Positions 61,506 through 64,000 of a stretch of DNA of 64,000 bases are shown here, one piece after another. The position numbers and the translations under genes were made by a program. Where the stretch lies: contig NZ_LQXO02000064.1 of the NCBI RefSeq assembly GCF_001639065.2, positions 1 through 64,000 on the forward strand, given 5' to 3'. Position 1 is the first letter of the stretch; each line of letters starts with the position of its first letter. This DNA is from Vibrio barjaei (GTDB lineage Bacteria; Pseudomonadota; Gammaproteobacteria; Enterobacterales; Vibrionaceae). Under the pieces are notes generated by a model. It saw nothing but the letters and a program-made list of their open reading frames with translations, was not told the DNA's origin and ran no database searches.

Positions 61506-62924
61506 TTAGAGCTTCTTAATAAATCGACTTTCTACTTCTGTCGAGAAGTCATTACTGTCGCTCAGTATAAACTGAATTGTCGACACAGGTGAACTGAGTT
61601 GCTCTGGATCTGCACCTAAACTGATCGGCAGGTTAAAGACTTCACCTGGTTCAACGGAAATGGTTTGTCTGCCATACCACGTTGCGTTCTCTAGTCCAGA
61701 AACACTAAGCGTATATTGTTGCTCTTGTTGTGTTTTATTGATGACCTTCAGGGTGTAGGTATTTTCAACCAGACCATCACTGTTAACTCGGAACAGTTGG
61801 TTGCGATCCCTAAGCACACTCAGCCCCGCTGGGTCGACGGCCGAAATCTGCACAAAGAACAGGGCAATCATCACCAGTAATACCGAGCCATAACCTAGTA
61901 GCTTTGGTCGCATGACTTTGGTGTGTTTACCTGAGAGACGGTGCTCCGTGGTGTAGCTTATTAGACCTTTCTCATAGCCCATTCTGTCCATGGTCTTGTC
62001 ACACGCGTCAATACAGGCGCCGCAGTTGATGCATTCGTACTGCAAACCATCTCGGATATCAATGCCCGTTGGGCACACTTGTACACAAAGGTCACAGTCA
62101 ATACAGTCACCCAAGCCCAGCTTTTTCGGGTCCGCTTTACGAGAGCGAGGACCACGAGTTTCACCTCGTTGGCTGTTGTAGCCAACAATAAAGGTGTCCT
62201 TATCAAACATGGCAGACTGGAAGCGAGCGTAAGGGCACATATGGATGCACATGATGGAGCGCATCCAGCCTGCGTTCGCGTATGTACAACCGGCAAAAAA
62301 CAGTACCCAGAATACGGGCCAGAAGCTGGCATTAAAGGTGAAAAAATCACTAACGAGCGCGCCAATTGGCACAAAATAGCCGGTAAAGGTAAAGCCAGTC
62401 GCTAACGCAATAGCTAACCAAGCGACATGTTTGAGACCTTTACGCATAATGAGGTTTGGACTGAGTTTACCGCTGTCTTGCTTGCGTCTTTTGTTGGCGC
62501 TACCTTCTAGCTTTTCTTCAAACCAAATGTACATAAAGGTCCAGACGGTCTGTGGGCATAAGTAGCCACACCAAACTCGACCTAAAAATGTGGTGATGAA
62601 AAACAGGCCAAATGCCGCCACCATAAATAGTAACGCGAGTAGGGTGAGATCTTGCGGATAAAGTGTGGTGCCAAAAAAGTTAAATTGCTGATTACCAATA
62701 TCAAGCAATACCGCTTGTCTCTCGCCGTAAGGTATCCAAGGTACCAGTGCGAACAATAGGAGTAAAAACCAGCCGCCGTAGCGTCTAAGCTTTTGAAAGG
62801 TTCCTTTACTTTCACGAACGTAGATGCGATTACTTGGGTTAAATCGATCTCCGTTGCCTTTGTGGGTTTTGGGGTTGAACGTTTTGGGTGTTACATCCTT
62901 TACGTCAATTTTATCCTGACTCAT
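61506..62924 (-). CDS. ccoG: Cytochrome c oxidase accessory protein CcoG
   Basis: Membrane iron-sulfur protein (RdxA/FixG family) that helps supply reduced copper to the CuB site of cbb3 oxidase. At 472 aa it has about five membrane helices, the conserved CGYLCPQTVWTF near residue 118, and two [4Fe-4S] ferredoxin-type clusters: CIDCDLCVQVCP near 263 and CINCGACIDACD near 283. The C-terminal third is a periplasmic immunoglobulin-like domain. The ATG at 62924 is preceded by AGCCTCAGC without a clear AGG. The cbb3 structural genes are not in this window. Confidence 0.94.
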   Translation of the reverse strand: MSQDKIDVKDVTPKTFNPKTHKGNGDRFNPSNRIYVRESKGTFQKLRRYGGWFLLLLFALVPWIPYGERQAVLLDIGNQQFNFFGTTLYPQDLTLLALLFMVAAFGLFFITTFLGRVWCGYLCPQTVWTFMYIWFEEKLEGSANKRRKQDSGKLSPNLIMRKGLKHVAWLAIALATGFTFTGYFVPIGALVSDFFTFNASFWPVFWVLFFAGCTYANAGWMRSIMCIHMCPYARFQSAMFDKDTFIVGYNSQRGETRGPRSRKADPKKLGLGDCIDCDLCVQVCPTGIDIRDGLQYECINCGACIDACDKTMDRMGYEKGLISYTTEHRLSGKHTKVMRPKLLGYGSVLLVMIALFFVQISAVDPAGLSVLRDRNQLFRVNSDGLVENTYTLKVINKTQQEQQYTLSVSGLENATWYGRQTISVEPGEVFNLPISLGADPEQLSSPVSTIQFILSDSNDFSTEVESRFIKKL

Positions 62925-63111
62925 GCTGAGGCTGTCCTTCTTGGGCTGACGGTGCGTTTTGACGCACTCTATCTATTCCGACATTGCTGCGACTGGTAAG
63001 TCACTTACTAATCAGTACGCAGTATTAAAACCCAGCGATTATAACCTTGATAACAATTTCATTTCTTTAAGGCTATCAACCTTTAACAACAAAATTAGCG
63101 TCGGCTCATAT

Positions 63112-63140
63112 AAAAAACGACCCTTAGAGGGTCGTTTTTA
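63112..63140 (-). terminator. Terminator of yihD
   Basis: AAAAACGACCC / GGGTCGTTTTT hairpin with a TTAGA-type loop, just after the yihD stop. Confidence 0.88.
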
Positions 63141-63150
63141 TAACGTTTGG

Positions 63151-63417
63151 TTATTTGATGATGCCGCGAGCCTTTAATAGTGCGGTTTTGAAGTCATCCT
63201 CTTGGTCTTTCGCCAATCCAGGAATCATCTCGTCTTTCTGGCTATTGCGCATTTTTAGGTGGTAGATCAGAACATCATCAGTGAGATCTTCAAGCTTACC
63301 TTCGTATCCAGCTTCATTGGACAGTTTTATAATAAATTCCAGTAAGTTAAGGTCAGGTTCTTTCTGCCATTCTGGATGTATTAACTCAATGAGTTCGTTG
63401 ACGCGGTGACACTTCAT
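63151..63417 (-). CDS. yihD: YihD family protein (DUF1040)
   Basis: Small conserved cytoplasmic protein of unknown function, 88 aa. From the ATG at 63417 (GGAGAAAGTT upstream) it begins MKCHRVNELIELIHPEWQKEPDLNLLEF and ends DDFKTALLKARGIIK, closely matching E. coli YihD. An open frame up to 63504 has no homology. It is also next to the srkA-dsbA region in E. coli. Ends at its own terminator. Confidence 0.9.
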   Translation of the reverse strand: MKCHRVNELIELIHPEWQKEPDLNLLEFIIKLSNEAGYEGKLEDLTDDVLIYHLKMRNSQKDEMIPGLAKDQEDDFKTALLKARGIIK

Positions 63418-63502
63418 AACTTTCTCCACAATTTTTATAAGTATTTTTGAGTAAAAGTACCAAAAATCGGGGCTAATACCAATAAATGAAGGAATTGGAC
63501 AC

Positions 63503-63535
63503 AAAAAAAAGCGCAGGATAACTGCGCTTTTTATT
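63503..63535 (-). terminator. Terminator of the 92-aa gene
   Basis: On the minus strand AAAAAGCGCAG, a short loop, CTGCGCTTTTTTTT. It lies directly at the end of the reading frame. Confidence 0.88.
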
Positions 63536-63812
63536 ATGCCGCTTTAACAACTCTGGTTGGAGCTGGTGCCATACGAACACTTTGTTCAACGAGCGTCATT
63601 GAAGGAGCGACTTTTTTTGCGACAGGCGCAGAAACGAAACCACTGCGACGACGCGACGCACCACGATTTGAGTACGAAAACCTGACGGGTGTTGGGCGCA
63701 TTGTTTTACCTAACAAGTCAGGCAATTCCATTGCCAATCTAATGGCCTGATTACTTATGAGAACATCGAAATAACTCTCAATGTTACTCTTTTTTGACTT
63801 ATGCCACTCCAA
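63534..63812 (-). CDS. Small basic protein, unknown function
   Basis: I do not recognise this protein. The frame runs for 92 codons from a TTG at 63812, but the start is uncertain: the first ATG is at 63731 (MELPDLLGKTMRPTP...), giving 65 aa, with no good ribosome site. The sequence is rich in Arg, Ser, Ala and Pro (SNRGASRRRSGF, VAKKVAPS), strongly basic and without hydrophobic helices, so it may bind nucleic acid or membrane surfaces. A strong terminator follows directly, which supports a real gene. The 5' region has two notable inverted repeats. Confidence 0.6.
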   Translation of the reverse strand: MEWHKSKKSNIESYFDVLISNQAIRLAMELPDLLGKTMRPTPVRFSYSNRGASRRRSGFVSAPVAKKVAPSMTLVEQSVRMAPAPTRVVKAA

Positions 63813-63825
63813 ATAAGTAATCAGG
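63746..63825 (-). repeat. 13-bp inverted repeat spanning the start of the 92-aa gene
   Basis: CCTGATTACTTAT (63746-63758 on the plus strand) and ATAAGTAATCAGG (63813-63825) are perfect inverted copies 54 nt apart. In the leftward transcript they would form a long stem enclosing the possible TTG start. They may be RNA structure or paired protein sites. Confidence 0.65.
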
Positions 63826-63830
63826 AATAA

Positions 63831-63848
63831 TGATATGCATGCATATCA
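63831..63848. promoter_or_regulatory. 18-bp perfect palindrome, likely operator
   Basis: TGATATGCATGCATATCA is a perfect palindrome with no central gap, 19 nt upstream of the TTG at 63812. It resembles a repressor operator. I know no regulator with this consensus. Confidence 0.5.
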
Positions 63849-64000
63849 CGCATAGAATACCACCAAGTTTGTGTGGATACGATAGTTTGCAGTGAATTAT
63901 TGGTCATTTTTTCCACAATGGATTTGTGCGTTGGATATTTGTTTTCTCTATCATTTTGCGATAAAACGGTAGCACTATCTTGGGATATAAATGGATGTGC

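Noticed and set aside
63909..63917. DnaA box TTTTCCACA near the right end
   Set aside because: An isolated relaxed match in A/T-rich DNA, with no cluster or gene context to suggest use.

Overview
The window is about 64 kb of a gammaproteobacterial chromosome centred on its replication origin. Protein sequences and gene order point to the large chromosome (chromosome 1) of a Vibrio: oriC sits between mioC and mnmG, with rpmH-rnpA-yidD-yidC-mnmE, dnaA-dnaN-recF-gyrB, mnmG-rsmG-parA-parB and the atp operon around it. I name no species. No phage, insertion sequence, CRISPR array or tRNA gene is visible.

Layout. 1-290: tandem promoters and boxA of an rRNA operon that runs leftward out of the window. 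290-2960: leftward yigZ-trkH-hemG. 3070-6590: fadBA under a FadR-like site. 6690-11330: an AcuI/YhdH reductase, a tsdB-tsdA-like dihaem cytochrome pair with a LysR regulator, tusA and two small membrane proteins. 11460-12250: mneA (Mn exporter family) behind a yybP-ykoY manganese riboswitch. 12420-17340: glyQS, avtA and ibpA, the last behind a sigma-32 promoter and a leader holding two ROSE-like elements. 17640-23810: dnaA-dnaN-recF-gyrB. 24200-26440: a polar amino-acid ABC transporter. 26500-30970: rpmH to mioC. 31020-31300: oriC. 31400-35710: mnmG, rsmG, parA, parB. 35710-42830: the ATP synthase operon atpIBEFHAGDC. 42920-44330: glmU. 44340-45990: a divergent permease and binding-protein pair. 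45990-48240: punC/punR. 48260-54930: ilvL-ilvGMEDA with leader-peptide attenuation. 55040-58680: comM and two DUF2860-type outer-membrane proteins. 58870-63540: a YihG-like acyltransferase, srkA-dsbA, ccoG and yihD. 63530-64000: a small unknown basic protein with a palindromic upstream region.

How it fits together. Most of the window is core housekeeping: replication initiation and segregation (oriC, DnaA, DnaN, ParAB, a parS-like site), tRNA modification (MnmE/MnmG), membrane protein insertion (YidC/YidD), energy conversion and branched-chain amino-acid synthesis. The more interesting material is regulatory or accessory: the Mn riboswitch with a competing hairpin, the duplicated thermosensor leader of ibpA, the thiosulfate-dehydrogenase-like pair, a permease with a lipoprotein-type N-terminus, a terminator hairpin that doubles as the srkA translation start region, and an 18-bp perfect palindrome upstream of an unknown small protein. 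Compared with what I remember of V. cholerae, flanking blocks appear exchanged across the origin, which suggests an origin-centred inversion. I found no clearly new multi-gene system.
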